Shown here in pieces: positions 30,531 to 43,631 of a stretch of 64,000 bases of DNA (position 1 is the stretch's first letter; every line of letters starts with the position of its first letter). The notes beneath the pieces are model-generated. The model ran no database searches. It saw only the letters and a list, made by a program, of their open reading frames with translations, and was not told the origin of the DNA. Origin of the DNA: Termitomyces sp. T153 (Eukaryota; Basidiomycota; Agaricomycetes; Agaricales; Lyophyllaceae); assembly GCA_018296165.2 (NCBI GenBank), contig JACKQL020000034.1, forward strand, positions 62,001 through 126,000, written 5' to 3'. The translations under genes were made by a program, and so were the position numbers.

Positions 30531-30779
30531 GGGATATACCATATAGACTATCAATGGAGAAGACTGCAATTATTAGTTTATGTAAAATGAGCCAGCAGTT
30601 TAGATCTCAAAGACACACTAAATTGTGGATCAGACACCAATATCTTCTCTGCCCTGGCTGCATTTCTCTATGCAATAGTTTTCTCTCCAGACACTTGCCC
30701 AGCACATCTCCCCTCACACACCTTCCACATACTCCTCTTCCACACCTCCCACACACTCCTCTTTCACACCATCCTCCCT

Positions 30780-33700
30780 TTCTCCACCAACTCCATCCCC
30801 ACTCTGGTTGACAGTGGTGCATGCCACCAATAACTTCATCAACAAATCCTTGGCCATGCTCACTCCCCCATACTTCCAACACCTCCTTACCTCTATCCTG
30901 AAGCTCTTTAACAGTGATCCACTTCCACCAGAGACATCACACATTGCATGAAAACAACCATGACCTTTGTCAACAGATGACAACAGGACCTCTGGCTACT
31001 AGTCACCAAATTACATGTCTCCATCTCTGTTGTTCTAGGCTTTTCATAGCTTTGCTCCACCAACCCCCACATCAACTGGCCCAGCCTTACTGTTGATCTC
31101 AATCAGGATAGCCTAACCAACTCCAGACCAGTCCCCTTCAATGTCTCACTCTACTCCAAGGGCTCTGAAGGCACAGCTTATGTTTTCTGAACCCTCCCAC
31201 AGCTTTATTTGAAGTCTATGCAATTGTTTGCCATCAACATTTGGCTTGACAGCTCCCCAACAGTCCTCTACACCCTTGTGAACAGTAGAGCCTCCAGCAT
31301 CTTTATCAGCAGTTAGCTCAATCTGTCCCATAATACTCTTAACAAATCTCTTGAGCTCCAGCTCTTCAACAGAAGCCATGCCTCAACTGGAATCCACTCA
31401 ATACCATGACAATGCCCTCACCCTCAACAATAACTTAAGATTCCAGGTCCAGCTCCTTGTCACTCAGCTTCTAGAATCAACTCCAATTGTGCTTAGACTT
31501 TTTTAGCTGCAGGATGTCAACCCCAACATTGATTAGAAGAACCTCACAATGCAATTCCCAAGCCCCAGAGCAAGCCTCGCAGCCACCATCCCCCTCTGCA
31601 TCCAGTTTTCCTTGAACTCCAATGTCCCCAACCTTAACTCCAGCATTTCTGGAACAACCCAAGCTCCCTTAAAAACCTCAAAGATGACCAAGAAAGGGAG
31701 GAAAGCACACTTTTGCTTCAGTCCTCCTTAAACAAAACTCAATGGCTTCTCTTAACACACCCAGGAATTACAAAGGCCTATGACACCCCAATAAGTAATA
31801 TCAGACCACTCTGAACAACTCTGCCATAATTTTGGACCTAGCTGCTGCCACTCCAACACCCACCCCCATCAATCTGGAAGCCCTCAACATCAAAATCATT
31901 GGTGCTGTTCCCTTTGCATGCATCCTACAAGATGGTACCCCTGCTTTCCAACTTCAAATTATGCCAGCCCTACCAAAAGAATACCTATGCACAGAAAGTA
32001 CCCTACTGGAACAAAAAACAAAGAAACAAATCCTACACAAAGTAGTTCCTCTGGAGTATCATGAATTTGCTGACATATTCTTCAAAGAGAGTGCAAAAGA
32101 ACTTTCTTCACACTGCTCTTATGATCACAAAATTGATCTCAAGGAAGGCACCTCCCCCCCATTTGGCAAGATCTACAACATGTCAGAAATCAAACTCCAG
32201 GCCCTGAAGGATTACTTCAACAACACACTTGGCAGAGGTTTCATATGCTCCTCAATTTCTGCCATTAGAGCTCCAGTCCTGTTTGCCAAGAAGAAGGATG
32301 GCTCCCTTCAACTCTGTGTTGATTACTAGTGACTTGACAAAGTTACCTAAAAGAACCAGTATCCTCTTTCCTTGATTGGAGACCTTATTGACTGCCTCTG
32401 CAGTGCTAAGATCTATACAAAAATAGACCTCTGCTCTAGCTACAACAATGTCTGGATCACTCTGGGGCATGAATGGAAGACTGCCTTTTGCACCTGCTAT
32501 GGCCTCTTTGAGTATCTTGTGATGCCCTTTGGAATGACTAACTCCCCTGCCACCTTTCAGTACTTTATGAATAACATTTTTGTTATTGTGTACCTGGACA
32601 ACATTCTGATTTACTCAAACTTAGTGCAGGAGCATCCAGAGCACATCTGCTAAGTCCTGGAACAACTCCAGGAGTACCACTTTCACACCAAATCCAAAAA
32701 GTGCTCCTTCCACACCACTAAGGTTAAATACCTTGGAATTATCATCACTTCAGATGGTGTACACATGGATCCTGCCAAGATTGAGGCCATGCTCAACTAG
32801 CCTCTGTCTGAAATGTCAAGGAGGTACAGTCATTCCTAGGATTTGCTAACTTCTATCACCAGTTCATTGACAACTACTCCAGAATTACCAAACTCCTCAA
32901 TTGACTTTGGAAGGATACCCCTTAGGACTGGAATAGCAAGTGCCAAAGTGTGTTCACCCTCCTGAAGAAACCTTCATCTCCACCCCAATTCTCTACTATT
33001 TTGACTCCTCCCTTACTGATAGTACTTGAATGCAACGCCTCCAACTACACCATTGCTGGCATCCTCTTCCAAATAGACTCCAGCAGCAAGAATCTCTGCC
33101 CCATCACCTTCTACATCCACTTGATGATCCCTGTGGAGCTCAACTATAACATTTACAATAAAGAACTCTTTGCCATTGTTAAAGCCTTCCAACATTGTAG
33201 GCCTTCTTTGAGGGATTCCCACACCACATTCAAGTCTACTCTGACTATAATAACCTGCAATACTTCACCACTACAAAACAATTCAGCTGCCATCAAGCTC
33301 ACTGGTCTAAAACCCTCTCAGAGTATGACTTCACCATCCACTATCACCTCAGACAACTTGGGGCAAAATCCAATGCCCTCATCCAGTGACCTGACATGTA
33401 TTCAAAGAAGTCATTCAAAGCAGAGCAAAACACATTTAACTATTGAGTAGTAATCTCTCTTGAAGATTTGCATGCTGTGCTGATTATGAATGAAGAGGGA
33501 ATCCTCCACCAAATCAGAAACACACTCCCAGACCCCTTCTTCAACCAGCACAACCTCCACAACAACTCTGCCAACAACCTAGCAGTTGACCAACCCTTCT
33601 TGCTATCTCTGGACCACTGACTCCTACTCTAGGAAGGATGTATCTATGCTCCAGACTACAAGTTCATTTGCCTCAACATACTCTGGCAGCATCATAATCA

Positions 33701-33785
33701 CAAACTCTAAGGATACCCAGAAATTTGTAAGACTTTCTGATTTATTTCTAGGACTTACTTTTGGCCAGAAATAAAGAAGCACATC
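30780..33785 (+). pseudogene. Gypsy1 protease, reverse transcriptase and RNase H remnant
   Basis: The aspartic protease active site LVDSGACH is near 30802 and NKSLAMLTPPYFQHL follows. The reverse transcriptase region starts about 31970 with YHEFADIFFKESAKELSSHC, then [36 protein letters not shown] and the catalytic VYLDNIL (YLDD has become YLDN). RNase H is near 33000-33200 (LNYNIYNKELFAIVKAFQHC). The zinc-binding part of integrase ends at 33785, where Gypsy2 is inserted after FWPEIKKHI. Several in-frame stops. Confidence 0.85.
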
Positions 33786-34022
33786 TGAAAGGCTGTCTGA
33801 ATACAGCCTCACTATGACCCCAACTGACAAAATAAAACAACTTTGTTTGCTTGTAGTTAGAATCATACTGTAATATACTGATCTTCTATGGCCTACCTTC
33901 ATTTGCTCGTAGTTAGAATGAGCAAACAAAAACAAGAAGTAAAACTTATGAGACTAGTGGTCACATGTTTGTGCTGCCAGGTGTGATGCAATTGTGGAGT
34001 TTGTTGTTAGTTGTCCTTGACA
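33786..34022 (-). repeat. Gypsy2 3' LTR
   Basis: 237 bp, the same length as its partner at 39055-39291. The differences are mostly transitions and lie chiefly in the U3-like half. Confidence 0.88.
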
Positions 34023-34160
34023 AGGTTACATCCCTCCCCTCTCTGAGAGCTAACCCACATGTGCTCAGCCTCTATTTTTGGCTTCCCACCTGTCCAATGC
34101 CTCACATTGCTCCAACTCTGCCCAAGGCAACCACTCATTGTGTTTTGGCAAGAACCCCAC

Positions 34161-35280
34161 CTAGTGCACCAGGTATTGATGCCTGCAGCCTTGTCGCTGT
34201 TTGTCTATTATTTTGTCAATGATGTGGTGATCAGTCACTCCATCTTTGGTTATGACTGGTCCTGGATGCATGTATTCTTGATCTGGGAACAGGGCTAGGT
34301 CATTGGGAATGTATTGTTTGAGGAGGTTTGCATGGAATCTGAGGAAGGTATGCCTTTTGTCATTTGGGAAGTGTAAGGTGTATTCAGAGTGCTCTGGGAT
34401 GGCCATGACCACCTTGTAGGGCCCATTTCTCCTGGGCATGAACTTTGCAACTCATTTCTTCCCCTTCCTCTTGTACTCCCTGTGATGATGCTTTGTCATG
34501 AGCATGACAAAGTCCCCAACCTCATAGACCTCTTCTTCTCCTCATCTCTTGTTCATGTGGTAGGCCTGATGGACCTTGGCTGCAAGGAGGTTGTCCTGGG
34601 CTTCCTGTATATCTTTTTGTAATTGATTAATTATATTGTGTGCCATTTTCTTCTCTTTCAAGGCCCTTGCAGATAGGAGTGAAAGTGGGGGAATGAGCCA
34701 TGGGGAGCATCCCATTTTTAGTTGGAAAGGTGAGAAACCCATTGATGAGTTCATGGTGTTCATGATCGCAAAATGGACTTGGAACAAGGCTGCAAGCCAT
34801 TCCTTTTGATTCTAGTTGATGAGGTAGTGTATCACCTGGACTATTGTCTTGTTGGTGTGCTCACTGCTGCTGTCCATCTCTGGATGATACAAAGTGGACA
34901 TCTTGAGCTTTACTCTTGTGAGCTTGTGGAGTTCCTTCCAGACTTTAGCAATGAAGAGCTTGTTATGGTCAGACACAATCTGGGTCATGATTCCATTTTC
35001 ACAGTACCACTTGTTGAGCAGCACTAAGGCAATCTGTACTGTGGAGTCTTTGGAATTGGTGCTGGCCAGTTGAACTTCTGCACCCAAGAGGTCTGTCATC
35101 ATCATTATTATGTCTTTTCCATCCTCCTTAGGTAGAGGGCCAATGAAATCAATTCCAACAACAGAGAAATGGTTGTTGGGAACTAGTAGAGGATGAAGGG
35201 GGCCCGTGGGCTTTGTCATACAGTCCTTGTTCCTCTAGCATGACACACAGGATGGAATATACACTTTCTCTAAGTCTCAC
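34161..35280 (-). pseudogene. Gypsy2 integrase remnant
   Basis: The minus strand encodes an integrase core with FSVVGIDFIGPLPKEDGKD, WYCENGIMTQIVSDHNKLF and STLYHPEMDSSSEHTNKTI, then MNTMNSSMGFSPFQLKMGCS, and a C-terminal region with GPYKVVMAIPEHSEYTLHFP and FLRFHANLLKQYIPNDLALF. Frames change and stops occur between blocks. Confidence 0.85.
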
Positions 35281-35537
35281 CTCATGTGCAGCCAATAATA
35301 AGAGTCACACAGTGCTGCATAGCTCTTCTCAAACCTATAATGACTGAGCATGTTATGTGCTAGATTGTAAAGCAGTTTGCAAATGCAAGTGCTGCTGGGT
35401 ATCAGGAGGCAAGTTCCAAGGTATAGCAGGCTGTTGTTGAGTCTAGCTCCCACTATGCTTCCCTTTTCGAGGCCTTCTCGCACTTGCTGCATGAAAGAGT
35501 CTGGTTTGTACCCAGAAACAATCTCTTTGAGGACCTT

Positions 35538-36960
35538 TTAGTCAACCATCATCTGTAAGGCTTCTGCCATGAGGAGGCAGGGAGGGGATTGGGTGTATGC
35601 CAGTTCACATGCTACTAAGCTGGCATCTGGTGTTGTGTCAGGCATCCTGGACAAGGCATCAGCTGCCAAATTCTGTTTGCTGCAGACATATATGATATCA
35701 AATTCAAAATCAGCTAGGAAAATTGCCCAAGGCAACTGGCATTGAGACATTTGTTTTTGGGACTGGAAATATTCAAGGGTGCAATGGTCAGTATGGACTT
35801 CAAATTCTACTCCGGGGAGACTGGTGTGCCATTTCTTCAGTGCTTTTACAATGGCCAGTAATTCTTTTTTATGTGTTAGATAATTTTGTTGTGCTGCATT
35901 GAGTTGGTATGAGTCATATGCCACAGGCTGCACAGACTTCCAGGTTTCTCCAAAGTTCAAAATTGCCCCAGTTCTATGATTGCTCACATCCATCATGATG
36001 AAGATCTTTTTTGTGGGGTCATTATAGTCAATCACCATTAGAGTCTTGAGGTCCGTCATGATGTGGCATATGGTGTTGAAGGCCTTCTGATGTTTCTCCA
36101 TCCAGGTTGGGAATACCTTGTCACATTCCTTGTTTGTGAGTGGCATCAGCATGCTCATGTGTTCAGCTAATGTGGGGATGAAGAGGGAGAGGTAGCAAGC
36201 AAGGCCAAGGAAACCTCTGATGTTGGTAGCAGTTGTGGGCACAGGCCACTTAGCAATCTTATCCACCTTCTGGGGGTTGGGTTGGATGCCCTTCTTCAAT
36301 ACTATGTGACCTAGGAAGTGTAATTCAGAGGCAAATAAAAGGGACTTCTGTAAGTTACAGAAGAGATCTATGCATCTGAGTGCTGTCATTATCTTTTTGA
36401 GGTTCTCTGCATGCTCTTCAATGGTGTTTGACCAGATGATAATGTCATCTAAATACACATGGCAGACCACCCCTATGAGTTCCTGCAGTACATCCATCAT
36501 TCTTTGTTGATGCATTGATGGGGCATTGCATCCTCCCATAGGCATCACTACCCATTCATATAGTCCTCATGGAGTCCATATGGCTGTAAGGTGAATGTTG
36601 TCTGGATGTACTCTCGTTTGAAAGAACATGTTTGTCATGTCAATTTTTCTGAAGATTTTTCCTCTTCCACAGTCTGCAAGGATGTCATCAACTCTGGGGA
36701 GCAGAAAACTGTTGTGTATTGTATTCTGGTTCAGTAGACAATAGTCGTTCACCCATCAGGGCAGCACTGTGAAGTCAGGTACTCTATTTCAGTATTTAGG
36801 GATGCAGAATGCGGGGGATGCAAATTCTGATGATGAGGGACATAGTCAGCCTGCAGCCAGGTGTTCCTCAAGCAGCTTCTTCCATGGTTTGTGGAACTTC
36901 TTGGGGGGCCAAGTATTCTCATAAGTTCACCACCTTTGACAGGTCTTTTAAGCATATGCA
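35538..36960 (-). pseudogene. Gypsy2 reverse transcriptase and RNase H remnant
   Basis: A 336-codon open stretch (36548-35538) carries the polymerase active site VYLDDIIIWSN, intact YLDD, followed by LHFLGHIVLKKGIQPNPQKV and the RNase H region with FIMMDVSNHRTGAILNFGET and ADALSRMPDTTPDASL. The upstream fingers (KIFRKIDMTNMFFQTRVHPD) are in a separate frame at 36752-36567. This is the best preserved coding piece of the zone, which agrees with Gypsy2 being one of the younger layers. Confidence 0.88.
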
Positions 36961-38690
36961 ATGATAAATGTGATTGGGTACCTCATCCATGGTATGTGGC
37001 AACTCAGTAGGGAAGTGGTCAGCATATCTACACTTTGCCTCTGCATCCTTCTGAGTCAGTCTTTCTTTGAGTGATAGCATTTTGATTTGTTCTTGGACCA
37101 GGGCCATTATCTGGCCTGGGAGGGCATAGTCTTTGTAACTGATTGAGGTGGTGCATGCATGTTGTTTGGCACCCCATGAACTCCAGGTGCAACCACAAGG
37201 TGAAGGGTGTGAGGAGGAGCAGGGTGGGTTGGAATGAGTCTGTAAGTTCACAATCGAACCCAGTCTGCTTGTCAATAGCAGTGTTAGCCTTGATGTCCAG
37301 CACTAGATTTTCAGCAGACAAGAATGGAATTCCTAGAAGTAATAGTACAGGAAATCCTGCATTTACTTTTGCTCTAAAAACTCTTGACTTCCAGGCTCCA
37401 TTGCCAATAGTTGCCTCCAGATGGACAAACTTGTTACATGATAATGGGGATTTTGTCAAGGATGTCAAATTGTCCTCATATTTGGTGAGTAGGAAACATT
37501 GTAGACCAAGTGTCATTGCGAGTTCTTTGCTAATCACTGTGGAAGGGCAACTGTTATCTAAAATTGCTCAAATGGACAAGGGGAAAAATGAAATGGCAGG
37601 CCCCATCAACTCCAGCATGGCAATCATGTGGGGTGCAGATAAGGGGGGATCTGACATATTTATATACATGTATGAGTCATCTGTGTCCTCATCTCTCACT
37701 TCCTCCTTGCTCATGGGTTTGACATATGTGAGTCCTGCAATGTTTTTGGGCTTGGCTGCTAGTGCCATGGCCAACATGAGCATTTTGGTGGTATTGGGAT
37801 TAGGCCAGAAATTTGAGGTCTTCATGGGACAGGCTTCACTGTTTCCTGGGTGGTTATAGTAGAAGGTGCAACAGCACATGCATCCTTGCTGTTTGGTGAG
37901 CAGCTTTTTCTCATTGTCTATGAGCTTGGCTAACTTGAGTTGCAGTGTGTTTGTTTCAGGGGTCATTGACGATGTGCTTTAAGAGGGTGGTTCTGAGAGC
38001 CTGTCTATGAGTGCCTTGCATTTTCCTGCTTATTTGGCATTGCTAGTGTTGATCATGGCCTGCGTTTGTGCCCTTTCTTTTGCCAGTTCTTTGTCTAACT
38101 TGATGACCTTGATGATCCAGTCTGCAAGCTCCTTAGGTGGGATCCTCCTATAATCTACCTTCCATTGCAGGTCCAGGCGCATATGCAATTCAAGGTGTGC
38201 TTTAAGGAATGTCTCTGTTAACGTATGTTCTGACTTGGTATTCCTGAGGTGGGTGTTGAGATTCTGGAGAACCACAACCCAATCTGTGAATGTGGCCTTT
38301 TTCTAATACAAGCCCAGGATAGTATCTCAGACTTTGGTTTGCCAGTTGCAAGGCAGTGTGAATCTTTGGAGTTCATGAAGATACTGGTTGAGGGACATGG
38401 CATCAATTTGCAACTGGTTGGCATGATACCATGCGACAAAATGGGGCTCAAGCATTCCATCAGCTACAAAGGAGACTATCTCAGAGTACTTTTTTCCCAA
38501 ATGTTTCTGATAGTGGTGGCAAGCAATGGTCCATTGCTGGAACACATAGTTGTCCATGCGCCCTTTAGTAAGCATCAGGCATTCTCTTAACTTGGTGATC
38601 TTGACCTTGGCTAAAGGCCACTGATCGTCAGTGTCTGGGTTAAAAGTAAGAGTGGTGGACATGTCCTTCTGGGAATTGACAGTGGCTGCT
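36961..38690 (-). pseudogene. Gypsy2 protease and gag remnant
   Basis: Gag begins near 38660 with MSTTLTFNPDTDDQWPLAKV and includes LPCNWQTKVRDT and HTLTETFLKAHLELHMRLDL. A Cys-rich segment at about 37860-37915 (GCMCCCTFYYNHPGNSEACP) looks like a damaged zinc knuckle. The protease follows at 37537-37250 with ISKELAMTLGLQ and VNAGFPVLLLLGIPFLSAEN; its active-site triplet is altered to DNS. It is inactive. Confidence 0.75.
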
Positions 38691-39054
38691 AGCAGGAAAT
38701 AGGCATTGCAGGGCTTGATTGTAGGGTTGTTGTAATGGAAAGGGGTGAAATCATCTTTGGATGCTGATGACCCTGAATTATTGAAAGACTCAGATGAGCT
38801 GGACAGCAATGAGGGGAGAAGTACAGCCAATGTCTCAGCTTCACTGGACATGGGGAAAGACTCCTCTTTTGGCATCTGAAAGTCATTCCAGGGAGTGCCA
38901 GCTGGTGGAGGAGTGGTTAGTAGGGCACCTGGTAATGGTCCTGAGGTCTTTTGTTTGCATGCTGCTTGTCTGGTGGTCAGAGGTGTAGGTGTCAATGGTT
39001 GTTGGCAGCTTGAAGACAGGTTGAAAGATATTTTATTGGTGTCAAAAAAAAAAG

Positions 39055-39291
39055 TGAAAGGCTGTCTGAATACAGCCTCACTATGACCCCAACTGACAAG
39101 ATAAAACAACTTTGTTTGCTTGTAGTTAGAATCATACTGTAATATACTGATCTTCTATGGCTCACCTTTATTTGCTCATAGTTAGGATGAGCAAATGAAC
39201 ACAAGAAGTAAAACTTATGAGACCGGCAGTCATGTGTTTGTGCTGCCAGGTGTGATGCAATTGTGGAGTTCATCATAAGTTGTTCTTGACA
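39055..39291 (-). repeat. Gypsy2 5' LTR
   Basis: 237 bp, starts TGTCAAGAACAAC and ends CCTTTCA on the minus strand. An A/T run (ttttttttttgacacc on that strand) follows it where a primer-binding site would be expected. Confidence 0.88.
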
Positions 39292-40475
39292 AGCTTACAA
39301 CATCATGCAATATGTACAGGCCTGCAAATCATGCTTCTAGACCAAAGTACTCCACCATTGCTCCTATGGTCTGCTGAAGCTTCTCTCCATCAGTTGTCAT
39401 CCCTGGTTCTCAATATTGATGGATCACATTGTCAAGCTCCCCAACTCCAAAGGCTTTGATGCAATCCTTGTGGTCATCACCTCATTAAACAAGCATGTTT
39501 CCCCTGCCACACCACTGACAATATTCTGGAGTTTGCCAAACTATTCCTCAAACATGTATTCTCCAAGCATGGACTTTTAGATAACATCATCTCCAACTGC
39601 AGCCCTCTATTTGTCTCCTGCTTTTGGCAGTCACTATGCAAGGCCCTCAAAATAAAGACCAATTTATTGACTGCCTACCACTTGGAGACCAATGGACAAA
39701 CAGAATGAGTAAACCAGACATTGACACAGTATCTCCACCTCTACATTAACTATTTACAGTTTGATTGGTGTGCAGAACTTCCCCTCACCAAGTTTACCTA
39801 TAATAACATGCCTTACTCTGCCACCAGAGTTTTTCCTTTCTATGCCAACAAGAACTACAACTCCTGGCTCACCCTATCCCTCAAGGATATCCCCTCCCAC
39901 ATTGCCCACAAAGTTGCTGAGGACCTCTGGTCCCTCCACCAGTTTCTCTGGGACAAAATCAACACTGCCAATCAAGCCTACTCCAAGCATGCCAACATTC
40001 AATGCTACTCCACCCCAACTAGTCTCTTGGCACTCTAGTATGGCTCATTTGATGCAACTTCAAGACTTGGAAGCCCTTTATCAAGCTTAACCATAAGCAA
40101 CTTGGTTTCTTGAAGATTCTCCAGAAGGACTCAACACACACCTACAAGCTTGACCTACCTTCAGGCCTAAAGGGCCTCCACCCTGTTTTCCATATCTGCC
40201 TCCTTAAGAAGTACACTCTGTACCCTTTCCCTGGACAATGCCCCAGCTAACCACCCAACATTGAAGTTGAGGACATGTACCACTACAAAGTTGACTAAGT
40301 CCTTGATTCCTGCCTTGTCTGTGGTTGACTCCACTACTTGGTCTGTTGCAAAAGCTATGAACTGGAGGACAACACTTGGGAACCCTGCAAAAACCTCTCT
40401 GAAGCCCCTGCCAAGCTCTAGGACTTCCATTGACAGCACTCCACCAAGCACTGGGGACTTCTGGGACTAGTTGAT
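39292..40475 (+). pseudogene. Gypsy1 integrase C-terminal part with chromodomain
   Basis: The plus strand resumes the Gypsy1 integrase with YNIMQYVQACKSC. WFSILMDHIVKLPNSKGFDA, NYLQFDWCAELPLTKFTYNN and HPVFHICLLKKYTL-like text follow. The end is a chromodomain, LVCG.LHYLV and SYELEDNTWEPCKNLSEAPA (aromatic cage partly lost), which places Gypsy1 among the chromoviruses. Such domains steer integration to marked chromatin. Stops are frequent. Confidence 0.82.
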
Positions 40476-40479
40476 ACAT

Positions 40480-42555
40480 ATAGCATTAGTGGGAGTAACC
40501 CTCACCTCTGGATTTAGAGATTCAACTCCTGTGAGTAATTCTGTACATGTTCTATTTGCTATCTCCTCATCTAATCTAAAAACTCAATCACTCAAACCAA
40601 AAGTCCAAGAAACTTGTATAAACATGCTACAAAATACATTATGTTATAAAAATAAGGCCAGCACTAGATGCAAAATGAGTACAAATGAGGAGCCCAGGAC
40701 CCCCTACTTTTCCTCCTCCTCTGGAGCCACCCCTGCTATCCTCCTCACTATGTCCACCTCCATCTAGACCACTACCACTGCCAGAATCTCCAGATGATCT
40801 GAGAGGGGCTCTCCAACATTTGTAGCCACCTCCCATTATGCTCCAGGATCTGCCATAGTCTTTTGTTGATGCCCTGCCAATAACTGTCCCAGTTGCCCAA
40901 CCCTTTGCCCCAGCTCTGGTGGAAGATCCCTAGGCATCTGTGACAGCACATCATGGATAGACATGAGCATGGCCAATGCTCCATTAAGGAGAATTTGATG
41001 TTTCTAGGCCCAGTCTGCTAGATTATGTCAGTGCTGCAGAAATGAGAAATAAAGAAACCTTACAGAGTACTCCCTGATGCTCTGAGGCTGCTTCTTCCAT
41101 CACAGCCTGGGGCACTTCTGCCTATGCCTTCAGCTGCTCCATGCACCCCTGCAGCTCCTGGACCTCCCCTCAGTGCTTAGCAGCTGCCTATGTAGCTACT
41201 TCCTGTTCTCTTCATGCCATGTTCCTATCTTCCTACACCATGTCTCAGTCTCTTTGCATCACATCCCTGTCTCTCCATGCCATGTTCCTATCCCACCACA
41301 TTGTGGCCCACTCCTCCTTCACTTTTTGGAGCTCTTCTTTGCATGTGCTCACATCCTCATCAATCTCTTGACCTAGTAGAACAAAAAGGTCTTTGTGAGG
41401 GATAGAAACAACTCTGGAGCCTCTCCAGACTGCTCTACCAGGGCCCCTGACACCAAAGAGTACATATAGGGGCTAGGTGGACCAGCCATTGCTTCCTTGC
41501 TCCAAGGCCTCTTGCTGGGACTAGCCTATGGAGATGGAGATGCTCTCTGCTTGTCCTTGTTATATGGCTCTTCTCTCTGCCCTCTCTACAGGGATCTGAC
41601 CTTTGCTGCTAGTCACCTCGCACCCTCTCTGTCCTCCAACCTAGATCCTTGACCAGATGTCCTACTCCTCTGCCCCTTTCTTAGCTGTGCTATCACCCAA
41701 TCCTGATCCTCTTTGCTCTGCTGTGATACATACTGCCTGCTAGCCCAATGACATAGAGCACTTCTTATGCCTCATGTGATACAAGAGACACACCAAAAAG
41801 TTGCAATGGGACTCTGACATGGGCTCCTCAAACTCATGTGGCTCCTTGTGCAGGGCATATAGATTGCACTGGACAAAAAGACTTGATAAGGGAGCAAGAG
41901 AGTTAGTGGGCAATACTTATCAGAGCCTCAGCTTGACTATTGGGGTGCCTTGTGCCCAACACATGGTCTCAGCATTGGACTGACCTCTACCTGTGGAACT
42001 TGCTGGCTCTCTGGAATGACTTGGACCATTCCCAGGCCAAGGCTAGGCCTTGACAAATGTATTGGAGAGGCTGGGGCTGACTGTGCTAATGACTCAAAAG
42101 TCTGGGAAGAGCCTCCAGACAGGCCTGCCACCATTGCCAACAACTCTGCAAAGTGGGTTAGGCCAGCCCAGATGTAGAATCAATGCACCTATGACCATGA
42201 TACATGGAATCTATCTTCTCATACTACCACTGGTCAAATCATGCCTGACAATCTTTATATTCCATTCATACCTCCATATAATTCTCATCAGAGGGTGGAG
42301 GGGTTGGAGAAGCTGACAATAGTGATGATGCTGAGGAAGAAATTGAGAAAAGTTAGGGAAGCACTGGGGTATGTTTGACCCTTTTAATTGATTGAGAAGA
42401 ACTCCCTGATAAACAGCAGCCATGCTTTGACTTCACTCCTCATGCTGCTGCCTGCTGTAGTTTAATTAATATTGCTTGAGCTTTGATTCTCATGTCTCTG
42501 CCAATCCCCAAACCCATGCCCCATGCCTTGAGGGTCTTGATGCTGAAGGGGATGA
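40480..42555. other. Unassigned 2-kb segment between chromodomain and 3' LTR of Gypsy1
   Basis: No sense ORF of note. The minus strand has a discontinuous frame with MAAVYQGVLLNQLKGSNIPQ (42423 downwards), MLAMVAGLSGGSSQTFESLA and a charged, repeat-like stretch (WRDRDVMQRD, EDRNMA, EVQELQGCMEQLKA) near 41100-41350 that suggests a coiled coil. It could be an antisense accessory gene of the element or a captured gene. Confidence 0.4.
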
Positions 42556-43631
42556 TGTCACAACCCACTCCCAGACCTCTGAACCTCCTCTCAAGCCACT
42601 CCACTCTCCCAGAGCTCCCTCCAATATCCCTTCAACTCACTCCAACCCTTGTTTACCTAAGACACCTGCCCTAGCTATCTCCAATGCTTCTCCAGCAAAC
42701 CCCAATGATCTTCTAGCAAACTCCAGCACAACTCCTGTAGGCTTCCTCAGCTCCTCTTCTGCTCCACAAGGCTCTCAAGGCTCTCCAACCTCTCCTCTGA
42801 CCTAGACATGCATTGCTAGTCTGTTCTTGTGACTCACTCAACCCATCTGGAGCTATCCAACAACTATGGAACAGACCACATTCCCATCAGTTCCCATCAG
42901 ATCATTGATGCAGCCTGCCCTATAATCAGAACTGACACTCATCATCTCCATGCAGCTCAGACAAGTCCTGCTGTCACACCTCTAATCTCCAGAGGCATTT
43001 AGTAATCAGTATATAAGTCATAGAGTTGCATTTGTTACCCTAGTCTTGATATTGCTTTACTTGGTTACTTGTGTCTCATGTTTCCTTTCTGTTATGTTTT
43101 CTGGTCTTCTTTCTATTTTAGTCTCTAGTCTCAAATCTACTTCTTTTCTCAGTTCTGTCTTGTCTTGACTCTGTCTCACCTCCTCTATCTCTATTTCCTT
43201 TATTGTTTCTAAGTTCCTTTCAACTTTGATGTCATTATAAACTCCATGCAAACATTATGACTCTCTAAACATTCATAAAATAACTCCAGACCTTGTTCTA
43301 TGCTTGGTCTGAGACCCATCACTCTTAATTGATCCCCCATCAAACTCCAGCTCCAGCCCATCATTTGTGAAGCCTCCACTTGTCTCACTGCCTATATATT
43401 TGCTTACAGACTTGTACCTGACATGCCTCTAAACTCAAACTTTATTGTACTTAGTCTTATACTTTCTTGGACCACCTCAGACTTGCTCAGACTGCTTCCT
43501 TTCTCTTATCCTCACAAGTATCTGAAGTCCAGCCTACTCCAGAGCACTAGGCTATAAGCGCAGGACATTGCATCTGCCTAGTAAGGACTCACCCAGTTAA
43601 GCTGAGCTTCTATGGTCAGTGGAATCTGACA
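42556..43631 (+). repeat. Gypsy1 3' LTR
   Basis: 1076 bp from TGTCACAACCCACTCC to GAATCTGACA, followed by the target duplication GAGCA. Confidence 0.9.

Larger units (their letters stand above)
33786..39291 (-). mobile_element. Gypsy2 element nested in Gypsy1
   Basis: A minus-strand Ty3/Gypsy element of 5.5 kb with 237-bp LTRs at 33786-34022 and 39055-39291 (TGTCAAG...CCTTTCA on its own strand). Gag, protease, reverse transcriptase, RNase H and integrase are collinear between them. It interrupts the integrase frame of Gypsy1: FWPEIKKHI before it and YNIMQYVQACKSC after it belong to one domain. No perfect 5-bp target duplication is visible (acatc on the left, agctt on the right). Confidence 0.88.
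26945..43631 (+). mobile_element. Gypsy1 chromovirus with a nested Gypsy2
   Basis: A plus-strand Ty3/Gypsy element bounded by about 1.07-kb LTRs (26945-28015 and 42556-43631) that start TGTCACAAC and end CTGACA. The 5-bp target duplication GAGCA is perfect (26940-26944 and 43632-43636). The internal order is gag, protease, reverse transcriptase, RNase H, integrase and chromodomain. It is cut in the integrase by Gypsy2 (33786-39291), and about 2 kb of unassigned sequence precedes the 3' LTR. Removing Gypsy2 leaves about 11.2 kb. Every ORF is broken by stops, so it is inactive. Confidence 0.9.

Noticed and set aside
37143..37859. A 238-codon plus-strand ORF as a real gene.
   Set aside because: It is antisense to the recognisable Gypsy2 protease and gag and has no domain of its own.
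33786..39291. The 237-bp repeats as terminal repeats of a DNA transposon.
   Set aside because: They are direct, start TG and end CA, and enclose a collinear gag-pol on the minus strand.
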